Source: Rhizobium sp. NLR16a
GTDB taxonomy: Bacteria > Pseudomonadota > Alphaproteobacteria > Rhizobiales > Rhizobiaceae
DNA length: 64,000 nt
Assembly: GCF_017948245.1 (NCBI RefSeq)
Contig: NZ_CP072867.1
Coordinates: 62,001-126,000 of the forward strand
Reading direction: 5' to 3'
In this document: piece by piece, positions 1 through 8,619 of the stretch
Position numbering within the stretch: the stretch's first letter is position 1
How the letters are laid out: each line of letters begins with the position of its first letter
The notes under the pieces: generated by a model
Databases searched by the model: none
Told to the model about the DNA's origin: nothing
The model's input: only the letters and a program-made list of their open reading frames with translations
Made by a program: the position numbers and the translations under genes

Positions 1-1
1 C

Positions 2-601
2 TCAAGGCATGATGTCGATGGGCGTATGATCGGGAACGCGGGCCCAAATTTCCCGCATCTCCCTATCGGTGACCGCTATACAGCCATCCGTCCAATCCCA
101 CAGGCGATGCATCCCTCCGAGCAGGCCCCAGCCATTCGGCAGCCCGTGGATCATGATGCTGCCGCCGGGCCGATAGCCTATCACTTCAGCCTCATGTTGC
201 TCTTTCGGATTCGGATAGGAAATGTGCAGGCTGAGACGGGCCACGGATTTTGGATTGCGCCAGTCTATTTCATAACGCCCTTCCGGTGTTTTCTCGTCGC
301 CTTCGCGCTGCTTGGGGCCTGCATCGGCAGCACTTCCAAGTGAAATCTGATAGGTCGAGATCGCAGCGTCGCCTCTGAAAAGGACCATGCGGCGTTCGGA
401 CTTGTAAACGCGAATGAGGTCGGCGCGTTGCTCCGGCGGTGCATCCGCGGGCGGCAGGCCCGAGCCGATCCTGGCCATCACTTTGGTATAGGCAAACAGG
501 CTGACGGCCACGATGACCAGGACAACAAATTTAGTTCGCAACGTGATCCTCAATCGCCGAGCCCGATGGAATAATCCGATCGTATCATTGCCCGCTCTCA
601 T
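2..601 (-). CDS. L,D-transpeptidase-fold (YkuD) membrane-anchored protein
   Basis: The 199-residue protein has an N-terminal membrane segment at about residues 23-43, followed by a periplasmic YkuD/ErfK-type domain. The family signature is visible as IMIHGLPN and, about 20 residues later, DWTDGCIAVTD, which supplies the catalytic His and Cys. Family members cross-link peptidoglycan or attach lipoproteins, or process murein-like substrates. The usual Arg after the GC motif is not present (GCIA), as in the short ErfK-like subset, so cross-linking activity is not certain. The gene ends with TGA at the very edge of the window and is complete. It is divergent from the response regulator gene across a 220 bp region. 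The fold call is firm; the substrate is unknown. Confidence 0.85.
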   Translation of the reverse strand: MRAGNDTIGLFHRARRLRITLRTKFVVLVIVAVSLFAYTKVMARIGSGLPPADAPPEQRADLIRVYKSERRMVLFRGDAAISTYQISLGSAADAGPKQREGDEKTPEGRYEIDWRNPKSVARLSLHISYPNPKEQHEAEVIGYRPGGSIMIHGLPNGWGLLGGMHRLWDWTDGCIAVTDREMREIWARVPDHTPIDIMP

Positions 602-719
602 CCAGAAGTAGGCGGTTGATTCAAGGTGATTGAGCGGCAGGTTTTTGCCTTGCCGGCGTCGTGTTAAGGATTTGTCAACGTTAACAATGTGTTAAGCGGC
701 AAAAATCGCGTTTCACCCC

Positions 720-744
720 GGAACATATCGTCAGGTTTCCCGTT
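720..744 (+). promoter_or_regulatory. EcfG-type general stress promoter (GGAAC-N16-CGTT)
   Basis: GGAAC at 720-724 and CGTT at 741-744 are separated by exactly 16 bases, which matches the alphaproteobacterial EcfG/RpoE4 consensus. It lies about 80 bp upstream of the response regulator start. Transcription would begin near 750, leaving a leader with the AGAGGA ribosome site. A second perfect match precedes the histidine kinase gene at 18195. Confidence 0.6.
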
Positions 745-822
745 ACGACAATGAGTTTCGGGCAGGGAAGACTGCCGAGCGGCTCCTTCTTTCGAAGTAT
801 GTGCGTAACAAGAGGACGAATC

Positions 823-1263
823 ATGGCCACCAACGTCGTGCGGCGCTGCCAACGAGATGATCTCATGAAGCAGAGAGTATTGATCGTCGAAGATGAATTC
901 CTCATCGCGCTTGATCTCGGCGCGACCGTGGAAGGCATTGGCATGCAGGTCGCGGGCCTTGCGAATGACCGCGAACAGGCGCTGCGGCTGGCGCCGTCCG
1001 CCGATATCGCCTTCGTCGACGTCAATCTCGCCGATGGCCCGACCGGGCCTGAGCTCGGCAGGCGGCTGGCGGAAGAGCATGGGATCGCCGTCGTCTTCAT
1101 GACCGGCAATCCCGAGATCGTCGCCGGCGGCGTCAAGGGAGCGGTCGGCGTCGTCCAGAAGCCGGTCGTGCCTTCGCTTGTCGAACAGCTGGTGACATAT
1201 CTTGCCGCGCGCCGCGTGGGCATGTTTGCGGTCGTGCCGGCGCAGATGACTGTTTTTACATGA
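823..1263 (+). CDS. Single-domain response regulator (receiver only)
   Basis: A CheY-like receiver domain of about 120 residues is visible: the acidic pocket VEDEF, the phospho-acceptor Asp in IAFVDVNLADG, the conserved Thr in VVFMTGN, and the Lys-Pro pair in VQKPV. There is no output domain, so it probably relays phosphate or acts through protein contact. I chose ATG at 823 because AGAGGA lies six bases upstream; ATG at 865, directly before KQRVLIVEDE, is an alternative. An EcfG-type promoter lies upstream, which suggests a role in general stress signalling. No kinase gene is adjacent. The gene converges on the TetR gene. Confidence 0.88.
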   Translation: MATNVVRRCQRDDLMKQRVLIVEDEFLIALDLGATVEGIGMQVAGLANDREQALRLAPSADIAFVDVNLADGPTGPELGRRLAEEHGIAVVFMTGNPEIVAGGVKGAVGVVQKPVVPSLVEQLVTYLAARRVGMFAVVPAQMTVFT

Positions 1264-1276
1264 TCGCAAGGGGTGA

Positions 1277-1981
1277 TCAGCCGGACATGGCCGCAAGCTG
1301 CGGCTCTCCGCCGGCCTTTTCGGCCTTCGGGCAGCCATAGGCCTTCAGAAAGGTGCGCACGGCATTGCGCGCCGCCTTTTCCAGGTCTTCATTGGTGGGT
1401 GTGCCGCCGAACAGCGTCATCATCTGCAGGTCGGCATTGGCGAGCGCCACGAACTGCCGGGCGGCGACGTCGTAATCATCGATAGCAAGCGCTTGACTGT
1501 GGGCAAGGCGGGCGAGAAGCGCGGAAAGCGCGGTGGTTAGTTTGCCCGGCCCCTGCTGGCGCCAGCTTTCGAAGAGGTGCGGATATCGCTCGCCCTCCGT
1601 CTGCACCAGTTTGCGCAGGAATTTTCCATCATGATTGCAGATGCAGTTTTTATTGAGGCGCACGGCAAATGCCGTCAGACCGTCCTCCAGATTGTCGGCG
1701 CTGTCAGGAAAGGTCGACAGCACGGAGAAGAGCATGGCATTGGCGCGGTTCATGACGTCCTCGACGACGGCGACGAACAGTGTCTCCTTTTCACGATAAT
1801 GATTGTAGATCGTCTGGCGGGAGACACAGGCGACGGCGGCGATCTCGTCGATGCTGGCGGCTGAAAAACCCTGGCGGCAGAAGACATCGGCGGCGGCGTC
1901 GAGGATCGACATACGCTTGGCGCATTGTCCACGCTGCGTGTGCCCCGCCATCCGGTCTGCCGGTGTCATGCTGTCTTTCAT
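1277..1981 (-). CDS. TetR/AcrR family repressor
   Basis: The 234-residue protein has a TetR helix-turn-helix at about residues 25-70 (AADVFCRQGFSAASIDEIA, then VSRQTIYNHY) and a variable all-helical ligand domain. It is divergent from the MFS efflux gene at 2237. A palindrome TTAGAC-N6-GTCTAA at 2009-2026 lies 28 bp upstream of its start. That is the classic layout of a local repressor controlling an efflux pump and itself. The inducer is unknown. Internal Met codons leave the exact start uncertain by a few residues. Confidence 0.88.
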   Translation of the reverse strand: MKDSMTPADRMAGHTQRGQCAKRMSILDAAADVFCRQGFSAASIDEIAAVACVSRQTIYNHYREKETLFVAVVEDVMNRANAMLFSVLSTFPDSADNLEDGLTAFAVRLNKNCICNHDGKFLRKLVQTEGERYPHLFESWRQQGPGKLTTALSALLARLAHSQALAIDDYDVAARQFVALANADLQMMTLFGGTPTNEDLEKAARNAVRTFLKAYGCPKAEKAGGEPQLAAMSG

Positions 1982-2008
1982 GGAGCGAAGATAAGATGTC
2001 TTGACGGT

Positions 2009-2026
2009 TTAGACAATGGCGTCTAA
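2009..2026. promoter_or_regulatory. Candidate TetR operator palindrome
   Basis: TTAGAC-N6-GTCTAA has perfect six-base arms and sits between the divergent TetR and MFS genes, the usual position and size for a TetR dimer operator. A TTGACG hexamer at 2001-2006 lies just beside it and may be a promoter element. Assignment to this repressor is inference from position and symmetry. Confidence 0.55.
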
Positions 2027-2236
2027 TTTTACAGGCGTGTCCAAATTTATTGACACTCTTGGTTCCGCCGCTGGAGATATGAGCTCCCAACTTCGTCTTC
2101 GCGCGAACGATCATCATTGAACCCAGCGCATCGGCGCGAAATCGGACTAATTTTCGGAGAGCACGATGCGTCGATTCCAAAGAGTGCGGAGCGACGATCC
2201 GGCGCCTCCGCTGCGCTTTTACGAAAGATCACCATT

Positions 2237-3439
2237 ATGACGGCTTCCTTCTTTCGCATTGCCCTCATTCTCGGCCTGTTGTCGGCCATCGGTCCCTTTG
2301 CCATCGACATGTATCTGCCTGCGCTGCCCTCCATCGGCCAGGACCTGCATGCCGACAACAGCGTCACCCAACTGACCCTGCTCGCTTTCTTTATCTCCTT
2401 TGCGCTTGCGCAGCTCGTCTACGGGCCGCTGTCGGACATGTGGGGCCGCAAGCTGCCGCTCTATCTCGGTATCGGCCTCTTCGCCGTCGCGTCGATCGGT
2501 TGCGCATTTGCGACAGATATCGAAACGCTGATCGCCTTCCGTTTCGTCCAGGGCATCGGCGGTGCCGCCGGCATGGTCATTCCCCGGGCCATCGTCCGCG
2601 ACATGCATACCGGTGTCCAGGCCGCGCGGCTGATGTCGCTGCTGATGCTGGTCTTCTCGATCTCGCCGATCCTGGCGCCGCTGACGGGCAGCGCCGTCAT
2701 CGAGCTCTCCGGCTGGCGCGGCGTATTCTGGGCCGTGACCGGCGCCGCGGTGATCGGCCTTGTCCTGCTTTCCACCCAGCTCGAGGAAACCCGCCCGGCC
2801 GAGGAGCGCAACGGCAGCGGCCTCGGCAGCGCCATGAAGGCCTATCGTCTGCTGCTCGCCGACCGCAATTTCCTGACGCTGACTTTCATCGGCGGCCTCG
2901 GCATTTCGAGCTTCCTCGTCTATCTCGCCAACTCTCCTTTCGTGCTGATCCAGCATTACGGGCTCACGCCGACCGAATACAGCTTCGCCTTCTCGATCAA
3001 TGCCGTATCCTTCTTCGCGGTATCGCAGGCGACGGGCTGGCTCGGGGAGCGGTTCGGTCTGGTGCGCGTCATGCGGATTGCCGTCAGCGCCTTTGCGCTG
3101 GCCATGATCGTCATGGCGGTGGTGATGGCTTCAGGCTTCAACCAGCTGCCTGTTATGGCGACCTTCCTGTTCATCGGCTACGGCTTCCTCGGCCTCGTCA
3201 TTCCAACGAGCGCGGTGCTTGCCCTTGAAGATCACGGCGCGATCGCCGGCACCGCCTCGTCGCTGATGGGCACGCTGCATTTCGTGATTGCCGCCGTCGC
3301 CATGGTTGTATCGAGCCTGTTCTTCGATGGCACCGCCGTTCCAATGGCCGCGGGCATCGCGCTTTGTGCCTTCTCGGCCTTCGTGCTGACCCAGGCGACG
3401 ATCGGTCGCCGCGTCGCCGCCGCCGCCGCCGCCGAATAG
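2237..3439 (+). CDS. Bcr/CflA-type MFS drug efflux transporter
   Basis: The 400-residue protein has about 12 hydrophobic segments. It shows the DHA1 family hallmarks: IDMYLPALPSI in the first transmembrane helix and MFS motif A as YGPLSDMWGRK after helix 2. This is the Bcr/CflA subfamily of proton-driven drug efflux pumps in the inner membrane. The open frame reaches back to 2117, but homology starts at ATG 2237, right before the first helix. The gene is divergent from the TetR repressor, which probably controls it. The substrate cannot be told from the sequence. Confidence 0.9.
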   Translation: MTASFFRIALILGLLSAIGPFAIDMYLPALPSIGQDLHADNSVTQLTLLAFFISFALAQLVYGPLSDMWGRKLPLYLGIGLFAVASIGCAFATDIETLIAFRFVQGIGGAAGMVIPRAIVRDMHTGVQAARLMSLLMLVFSISPILAPLTGSAVIELSGWRGVFWAVTGAAVIGLVLLSTQLEETRPAEERNGSGLGSAMKAYRLLLADRNFLTLTFIGGLGISSFLVYLANSPFVLIQHYGLTPTEYSFAFSINAVSFFAVSQATGWLGERFGLVRVMRIAVSAFALAMIVMAVVMASGFNQLPVMATFLFIGYGFLGLVIPTSAVLALEDHGAIAGTASSLMGTLHFVIAAVAMVVSSLFFDGTAVPMAAGIALCAFSAFVLTQATIGRRVAAAAAAE

Positions 3440-3448
3440 CCGGAAACA

Positions 3449-3474
3449 GGCCGCACCCGGCAACGAGTGCGGCC
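3449..3474 (+). terminator. Hairpin after MFS gene
   Basis: GGCCGCAC and GTGCGGCC pair perfectly around a 10-base loop, starting 10 bp after the MFS stop codon. The T-rich stretch after it is weak, so it may act as a terminator or as an RNA-stabilising stem. Confidence 0.45.
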
Positions 3475-3570
3475 ATGCCATCTTTCTACAATGCCCATTG
3501 TCGGCGAGCCGATCGAGAGCATCAGGCAGCCTCAAGCCGGCCCTGCTGAATCTTTGCCTATAGACGGGGT

Positions 3571-4608
3571 TCAGCCCGCCAGTGTGAAGGCGTCGCTTTC
3601 GCCTGGAACGAGTTCCATCGGCCAGATCCTGTTGCGCGCGCCCTGCGGATAATGGTCGGCATAGGCCGGCATGGTGGCGAGCAGGGTTTCGCCGAGTTGG
3701 GCGCCGAGATCGCGCAGCGACATGCGGAAGGAGGTCAGCGTCGGCTGCAGGAAATGTGTGCGCGATTCTTCGCGGAAACCGACGACGGCAAGGTCGCGCC
3801 CGGGCACGATGCCGGCTTCCGCAAGCCGCCGGTACAGTCCGATCGCCATCAGTTCGTGGATCAGGATGATTGCGGTCGGCCTCTCTTCGATCATCAGCAA
3901 TTCGTGGCCGGCCTGATAGCCGCCCTGTTCACTCGACTTCACACGGATGACGAGGGCGGGGTCGAAGGGAATGCCGTGCCGTTTCAGCGCCTGACGGTAA
4001 CTGTCGAGGAAGATGTAGCCGAGATTGATGTCGGAGGAGGGGGCCGCCACCGCAATCCGCCGGTGGCCTTTGGCGACGAGTCGGTCGACGCCGCGCGCCG
4101 CCACGCCCTCGAAATCGAGATCCATCCAGGTATAGCTGCCGCCGGACGCACTGCGGCCGAGCGCCACGAAGGGGATGCGGGCCTTTTCCAGAAACTCGAT
4201 GCGCCGGTCGGTGCGCCGCGTCGCCGAGATGATCAGCGCATCGACGAGCCGGCGCGCCACCATGCGCTTCAGATATTCATGCGGGTCCTCGTCATCGGGG
4301 CAGGGCAGCATGACCAGATCGAGCTTGTGGCGGGAAAAGACGCTCTGCAGCCCGTCGGTGACGCCGAGGAAGAAGTCGTCGCTGTTCTCGACCGTCTCGC
4401 GGCTGACCTCGAGCATCAGCCCGATGACGTTGGTCATGCCCTGGCGCAGGCTGCGGCCCGACTGGTTGGCGACATAACCGAGTTCTTCGGCGGCGGCCAG
4501 CACGCGCCGGCGCGTGTCTTCATTGACATCCGGCTTGCCGTTCAACGCCCGGGACACCGTCCCGATCGAAATGTCGAGGTGCTCGGCGAGCTGGCGAATT
4601 CCTTTCAT
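3571..4608 (-). CDS. LacI family transcriptional regulator
   Basis: The 345-residue protein begins with a LacI helix-turn-helix and hinge helix (IRQLAEHLDISIGTVSRALN, residues 4-23). A periplasmic-binding-protein-like sensor domain follows, from about residue 60. It probably responds to a sugar or sugar phosphate. No sugar transporter or catabolic gene is next to it. A second LacI gene lies 119 bp upstream on the same strand, so the two may be co-transcribed. The effector and targets are unknown. Confidence 0.88.
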   Translation of the reverse strand: MKGIRQLAEHLDISIGTVSRALNGKPDVNEDTRRRVLAAAEELGYVANQSGRSLRQGMTNVIGLMLEVSRETVENSDDFFLGVTDGLQSVFSRHKLDLVMLPCPDDEDPHEYLKRMVARRLVDALIISATRRTDRRIEFLEKARIPFVALGRSASGGSYTWMDLDFEGVAARGVDRLVAKGHRRIAVAAPSSDINLGYIFLDSYRQALKRHGIPFDPALVIRVKSSEQGGYQAGHELLMIEERPTAIILIHELMAIGLYRRLAEAGIVPGRDLAVVGFREESRTHFLQPTLTSFRMSLRDLGAQLGETLLATMPAYADHYPQGARNRIWPMELVPGESDAFTLAG

Positions 4609-4727
4609 CTGCAGCGATCTTCCTCCCTGACGACGCCGCCCAAATGCGCAAAGAACGTAACGCCTCGATCCCAGTGTCCGGTCCTTCTTGCCACAGGATT
4701 GCGCCCGCGAAAAGCCAGGGAGAGATG

Positions 4728-5768
4728 TCAGGGCTTGAAGCTCTGGCGGATGATGAGTTCCGGAATGACGCGTTCGTAAGCCGGGGGCGAGTCCGGGTTT
4801 TCGAGCCGCCGCTCCATCAGATCGACGGCGCGCTGCGCCATGACCACCGGGTCCTGGCGGAAGGTGGTCAGCTGGTAGCTCAGCCAGGAGGATTCCGGCA
4901 CGTCGTCGAAACCGATGACGGCGATATCCTCCGGAATGCGCAGCCGCGCTTCCAGGCGCGCGACATCCATCAATCCGAAGGCGATCAGGTCGTTGGCGCA
5001 GAAGATGGCGTCCGGCTTCATTCTTTTGGATAAGAGGGCGCGGCCGGCGGTGACGCCGCCCTGATAATCCGAATCGTCGCCGCGTGCGACGACGACCGAT
5101 GCACCGAGCGACTTGGCTGCCGAAACGAAGGCGCTTTCGCGCTCCATGATAGCAGGCATTCCCGAGTTGGAGCCGATCACTGCCAGCTGACGCCTGCCGC
5201 TTTCATAAAAGGCCGTCGCCGCCTTGCGCGAGGCTTCGGAATTGCCGGCGCGCACATGGTCGGCGTCGGGCTCCGAGCGGCCGATGACGACGAGCGGCTG
5301 GCCGTTGCGCTGGGCGAGTTCGAGGAAACTCGCCGGCGGCGAGCCGGACAGGATGATGATCGCCTCGGCGCGGTGGCCGATCAGCATCTTCTGGGCGGCG
5401 AGCAGTTCGTCTTCCGTCTGGCCGGTGTTGATCAGAATCGGAATGCTGCCGCGCCGGATCAGGGCTTTGGCAAGGGCGGCGGCCAGATGCGCGCGAAAAC
5501 CCACCTCCGGCCGTGTGGCGACCATGCCGACGAGGCGGCTTTGATTGGCAAGCACGCCGCGCGCCAGATCATTGACGTGATAGCCGAGCTCTTCGGCGGC
5601 CCGCAGCACTTTCTCGCGCGTTGCAGGCGCAACGCTCGCGCCTGGCGTAAAGGTGCGCGAGACAGCCGAGCGCGAAACGCCCGCCATTTGCGCCACCTGT
5701 TCGGCGCTGACGAAACGCATGCGCTCTTTTCTCAGCACCTTGCCGCCGTTCACGGGACCATCATCCAT
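4728..5768 (-). CDS. LacI family transcriptional regulator
   Basis: The 346-residue protein has a LacI-type helix-turn-helix at about residues 19-40 (VSAEQVAQMAGVSRSAVSRT) and the usual C-terminal sensor domain, with VIGFDDVPES near the end of the core. The N-terminal extension before MRFVSAEQ may be too long; an internal ATG in that stretch is also possible. It is a diverged paralogue of the next LacI gene, not a recent copy. There is no adjacent sugar operon, so its regulon lies elsewhere. Confidence 0.87.
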   Translation of the reverse strand: MDDGPVNGGKVLRKERMRFVSAEQVAQMAGVSRSAVSRTFTPGASVAPATREKVLRAAEELGYHVNDLARGVLANQSRLVGMVATRPEVGFRAHLAAALAKALIRRGSIPILINTGQTEDELLAAQKMLIGHRAEAIIILSGSPPASFLELAQRNGQPLVVIGRSEPDADHVRAGNSEASRKAATAFYESGRRQLAVIGSNSGMPAIMERESAFVSAAKSLGASVVVARGDDSDYQGGVTAGRALLSKRMKPDAIFCANDLIAFGLMDVARLEARLRIPEDIAVIGFDDVPESSWLSYQLTTFRQDPVVMAQRAVDLMERRLENPDSPPAYERVIPELIIRQSFKP

Positions 5769-6003
5769 CGGCTCTCAACTATTGCGCGTCTCTGACAGCC
5801 GGATGACAGGCGGCGGGATGGGCGGGATCTTTTGCGTGCTGTTCGTTGGCGTGCCGGCTCACGCTAAGACCGCTCCCCACAAGGGGGAGGGGCTAAGCCA
5901 CGGTCTCGGCGGCGATCAAAGAAGAGATCTTGTTGGACTTTTACGTGAAACGGTGCGGCATGGAGGGGGTCTTAGGCCCGGACGAGCGGCCGGGATGTCG
6001 CAC
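5769..6003. other. Intergenic region between LacI gene and small secreted protein gene
   Basis: No convincing coding sequence is present. The segment holds the upstream region of the LacI gene and, near 5870-5900, a CTCCCC-type GC-rich stretch (ccccacaagggggaggggct) that resembles the short palindromic intergenic repeats of rhizobia. The terminator of the next gene follows directly. Confidence 0.4.
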
Positions 6004-6034
6004 AAAAAACCGAGGCTGCGGGACGCAGCCTCGG
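6004..6034 (-). terminator. Intrinsic terminator for the glycine-zipper protein gene
   Basis: Read on the minus strand, CCGAGGCTGCG and CGCAGCCTCGG form a perfect 11-bp stem with a three-base loop, followed directly by six T. It lies about 55 bp after the stop codon of the small secreted protein gene. This is a textbook rho-independent terminator. Confidence 0.85.
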
Positions 6035-6087
6035 CTGGAGGCAAACCGGCGGCGATTAAAACCAATGCCGCTGCAAGAATTCAGGGG

Positions 6088-6387
6088 CTATTCGCAGACC
6101 CGCACGGTTTCGGTATGGTAATAGCCGTCATAGCGGTTGCGGACGTCGCGGTCCTCATACCAGCACCTCGGCGCCGGCTCGACATAACGAGGGCCTTCAT
6201 CGACGTAGCGAGGGCCGCCATTGGCGAGTGCGCCGCCGATCAGGCCGCCGACGACACCTGCCGCGACGCCGCCGGCGATGATCCGGCCGGTATTGTCGTG
6301 ATGATGGTGGTCACGCGCCGCAGCAGGCTGAATAGCCGATCCAACAAGGGCCGTCGCGATCAACAGGCTGCTAATAATTCTCTTCAT
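6088..6387 (-). CDS. Small secreted glycine-zipper protein
   Basis: The 99-residue protein has a signal peptide (MKRIISSLLIATALVGSAI, cleavage probably after PAAA). A His-rich patch DHHHHD follows, then a glycine-zipper segment GGVAAGVVGGLIGGALANGG, then a Tyr/Arg-rich tail ending YYHTETVRVCE. Glycine-zipper proteins insert in or attach to membranes, often the outer membrane. I chose ATG 6387 over the longer frame because AGGAGA lies just upstream and the signal peptide starts there. The gene has its own strong terminator. The specific function is unknown. Confidence 0.75.
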   Translation of the reverse strand: MKRIISSLLIATALVGSAIQPAAARDHHHHDNTGRIIAGGVAAGVVGGLIGGALANGGPRYVDEGPRYVEPAPRCWYEDRDVRNRYDGYYHTETVRVCE

Positions 6388-6490
6388 GACATTCTCCTCA
6401 GTGGCACTTGCCCCGGATAAGAGGGAAATGCGGCAGGAACGCGTTTGTTCGTTCAATCTTTACGACACGCGTTAACGCAAGTCATCCCCA

Positions 6491-8389
6491 TCAAGTTGCC
6501 GGCCCCGCCGCCGTCGTCTCTTCCAGCACGTCCTCGGGAATATCGTCGAACGAGGCGTAGTTGAGATTGTAGAGTCTGGAATAGAGCTTGCCGTTCTTCA
6601 TCAGCTGGCGGTGGTCGCCGCTTTCGATGATTTCGCCGTTCTGCAGCACGATGATGCGGTCGGCTTCGCGGATCGTCGCCAGGCGATGGGCGATGACGAG
6701 GCCGGTGCGGTTTTCGAGCAGCTTCACCAGCGCCTTCTGGATCAGCATCTCGGTATAGCTGTCGATATTGGCGGTTGCCTCGTCGAGCACGAGGATCTTC
6801 GCATCCGCCACAAGGGCGCGGGCAAAGCTCAAAAGCTGGCGCTGGCCGAGCGAGAGATTGCCGCCGCGCTCGCCGAGAATGCTGTCATAGCCATCGGGCA
6901 GGCGCATGACGAAATCATGCGCGCCGACGGCCCTGGCCGCCTCGATCACCTGTTCGCGCGTCGCTTCCAGCTTATGGTAGCGGATGTTTTCGAAGACGGT
7001 GCCGGTGAAGAGGAAGGGTTCCTGCAGCACCATGGCGATCTGCGCTCCGAGCGAATCCTGGGTCAGGTCACGCACGTCGTGGCCGCCGACCAGCACCTGG
7101 CCTTGCTGCACGTCGTAGAAGCGATGGATTAGCGACATGCAGCTCGATTTGCCGGAGCCCGTCGGCCCGACCAGCGCCACCGTCTCACCGGGATTGACCT
7201 TGAAGCTCACATGTTTCAGCACCGGATGCTTCGGATTGTAGCCGAAGACGACATCCTTGAATTCCACCGAGCCGTCCATGTCGCGCGACAGGGTCTTGGC
7301 GTCAGGCGCGTCCTTGATGTCGACGGGGACGTCGAGCACTTCGGTCAGCCGCTGGCCCGAAGCCATGGCGCGCTGCATCACCGAATATTGCAGGGTCAGC
7401 GATCGGATCGGGTCGAAGAAGCGCTGGATATAGAAGAGGAAGGCGACGAGCACGCCGACATCGAGCGCCTGGTTGAGAACGCGGGCGCCGCCGACGACGA
7501 TGACGAGCGCCATCGCCACGCCGGTCAGGCTGTCGACGATCGGCACCATCACCTGGGCATAACGCGCGGCCGTCAGATGCGTTTTGAGATTGGCATGCGC
7601 CTTGTCGTCGTAGAGCGTGAAGTTGACGCCCTGCCGGTCCATGCTCTGGACGGCGCGCACGCCGTGGATCGCTTCGGCAAGCGCGCCGTTGGCGACCGAA
7701 TTGGTCTCGTGCGCGGCCATGAAGGACTTGCGGGCGAGCGGCAGCCAGAACAGCCGGACGACGAACAGCACCGGCAGCACCGAAAGCGTCAGCAGCCCCA
7801 GCTTGAAATCGAGATAGAGCATCACGAAGACGATGCCGAAGAGCAGCACGATGTCGCCGACGGACAGCACCGAGGTTTCGAGGAATTCCTGCATCGAGTT
7901 GACGTCGCCCTGCAGGCGCGACATCAGCCGCCCCACTTCGGTCTTGTCCATGAAGGAGAGCGAGACGCGCTGGAGATGCGAAAACATCGCCTTGCGGATG
8001 TCGAAGAGCACCTCTTCCGCGACATTGCCGACCAGCGTCTCCTGCGCGTAGCTTGCCGCATAATTGATAAGGATGGCGATGGTGAAGGCGGCAACAGCCC
8101 AGATCAGCGCCGCATGATTGCCGCCCGGCGACATGCCGTGATCGATGGCGTAACGGATGATCAGCGGGATCAGCAATTGCATCGTCGTGAAGGTCAGCAC
8201 GGCGACAACAGCCCAAAGGACCTGGGTGCGGTAGGGGCGAACGAAAGCCCAGATGCGCTTGATGATGTTGCCGTCGAAGGCCTTGCCGAACATTTCCTCC
8301 TCGACGCGATGCGAACCGACCACCGCCCGCGGCGGACGGCGCCCATCCTCGCGAACGTCGGGACGCTCTGTTTCCAGTTCCTCGGCCAT
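6491..8389 (-). CDS. ABC exporter half-transporter (type IV fold), partner 1
   Basis: The 632-residue protein has an N-terminal six-helix exporter domain (about residues 45-340) and a C-terminal nucleotide-binding domain. Walker A is GPTGSGKSS and Walker B is ILVLDEATANID with an intact catalytic Glu, but the signature is altered to LSLGQ instead of LSGGQ. It follows the other half-transporter on the same strand after a 230-bp gap. That partner has the reciprocal defect (Asp for the catalytic Glu), as in heterodimeric exporters such as TM287/288. The substrate may be a lipid or drug but is not readable from sequence. Confidence 0.9.
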   Translation of the reverse strand: MAEELETERPDVREDGRRPPRAVVGSHRVEEEMFGKAFDGNIIKRIWAFVRPYRTQVLWAVVAVLTFTTMQLLIPLIIRYAIDHGMSPGGNHAALIWAVAAFTIAILINYAASYAQETLVGNVAEEVLFDIRKAMFSHLQRVSLSFMDKTEVGRLMSRLQGDVNSMQEFLETSVLSVGDIVLLFGIVFVMLYLDFKLGLLTLSVLPVLFVVRLFWLPLARKSFMAAHETNSVANGALAEAIHGVRAVQSMDRQGVNFTLYDDKAHANLKTHLTAARYAQVMVPIVDSLTGVAMALVIVVGGARVLNQALDVGVLVAFLFYIQRFFDPIRSLTLQYSVMQRAMASGQRLTEVLDVPVDIKDAPDAKTLSRDMDGSVEFKDVVFGYNPKHPVLKHVSFKVNPGETVALVGPTGSGKSSCMSLIHRFYDVQQGQVLVGGHDVRDLTQDSLGAQIAMVLQEPFLFTGTVFENIRYHKLEATREQVIEAARAVGAHDFVMRLPDGYDSILGERGGNLSLGQRQLLSFARALVADAKILVLDEATANIDSYTEMLIQKALVKLLENRTGLVIAHRLATIREADRIIVLQNGEIIESGDHRQLMKNGKLYSRLYNLNYASFDDIPEDVLEETTAAGPAT

Positions 8390-8433
8390 GTCTTTCCTCC
8401 TGCGGCCATCATGTCAGGTGGCCAGCACGTTCA

Positions 8434-8608
8434 TTGCGTGTCCCCTTCTCCCCAGCGGGGGGTCCGAAGGACGGTGCCCGAAGGGCGGATGGGGGGGCCG
8501 CACGGCACGCCCTCTTTGCCCTTCGCTTCCGCTCAGGGCACTCGTCGCTGTCGCTCCTCGCCCTCTTCGCCTCGCTTTGCTCGGCACTTCTCCCCAGTGG
8601 GGAGAAGA
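8434..8608. repeat. Rhizobial-type intergenic palindromic repeats
   Basis: The gap between the two ABC genes is filled by GC-rich palindromic units: a CCCCTTCTCCCCAGCGGGG unit near 8441 and a perfect 9-bp stem (CTTCTCCCC-agt-GGGGAGAAG) at 8587-8607. Such units are scattered between genes in rhizobia. The second stem could slow or end transcription between the two genes. Confidence 0.55.
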
Positions 8609-8619
8609 GAGGCATCTCA

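Noticed and set aside
2237..3439. Many long open frames on the opposite strand of the MFS and other GC-rich genes
   Set aside because: They are GC-rich shadow frames without ribosome sites or domain homology.
8434..8608. Transposon terminal repeats
   Set aside because: No transposase, no target duplication; the units match the short palindromic intergenic repeats common in rhizobia.
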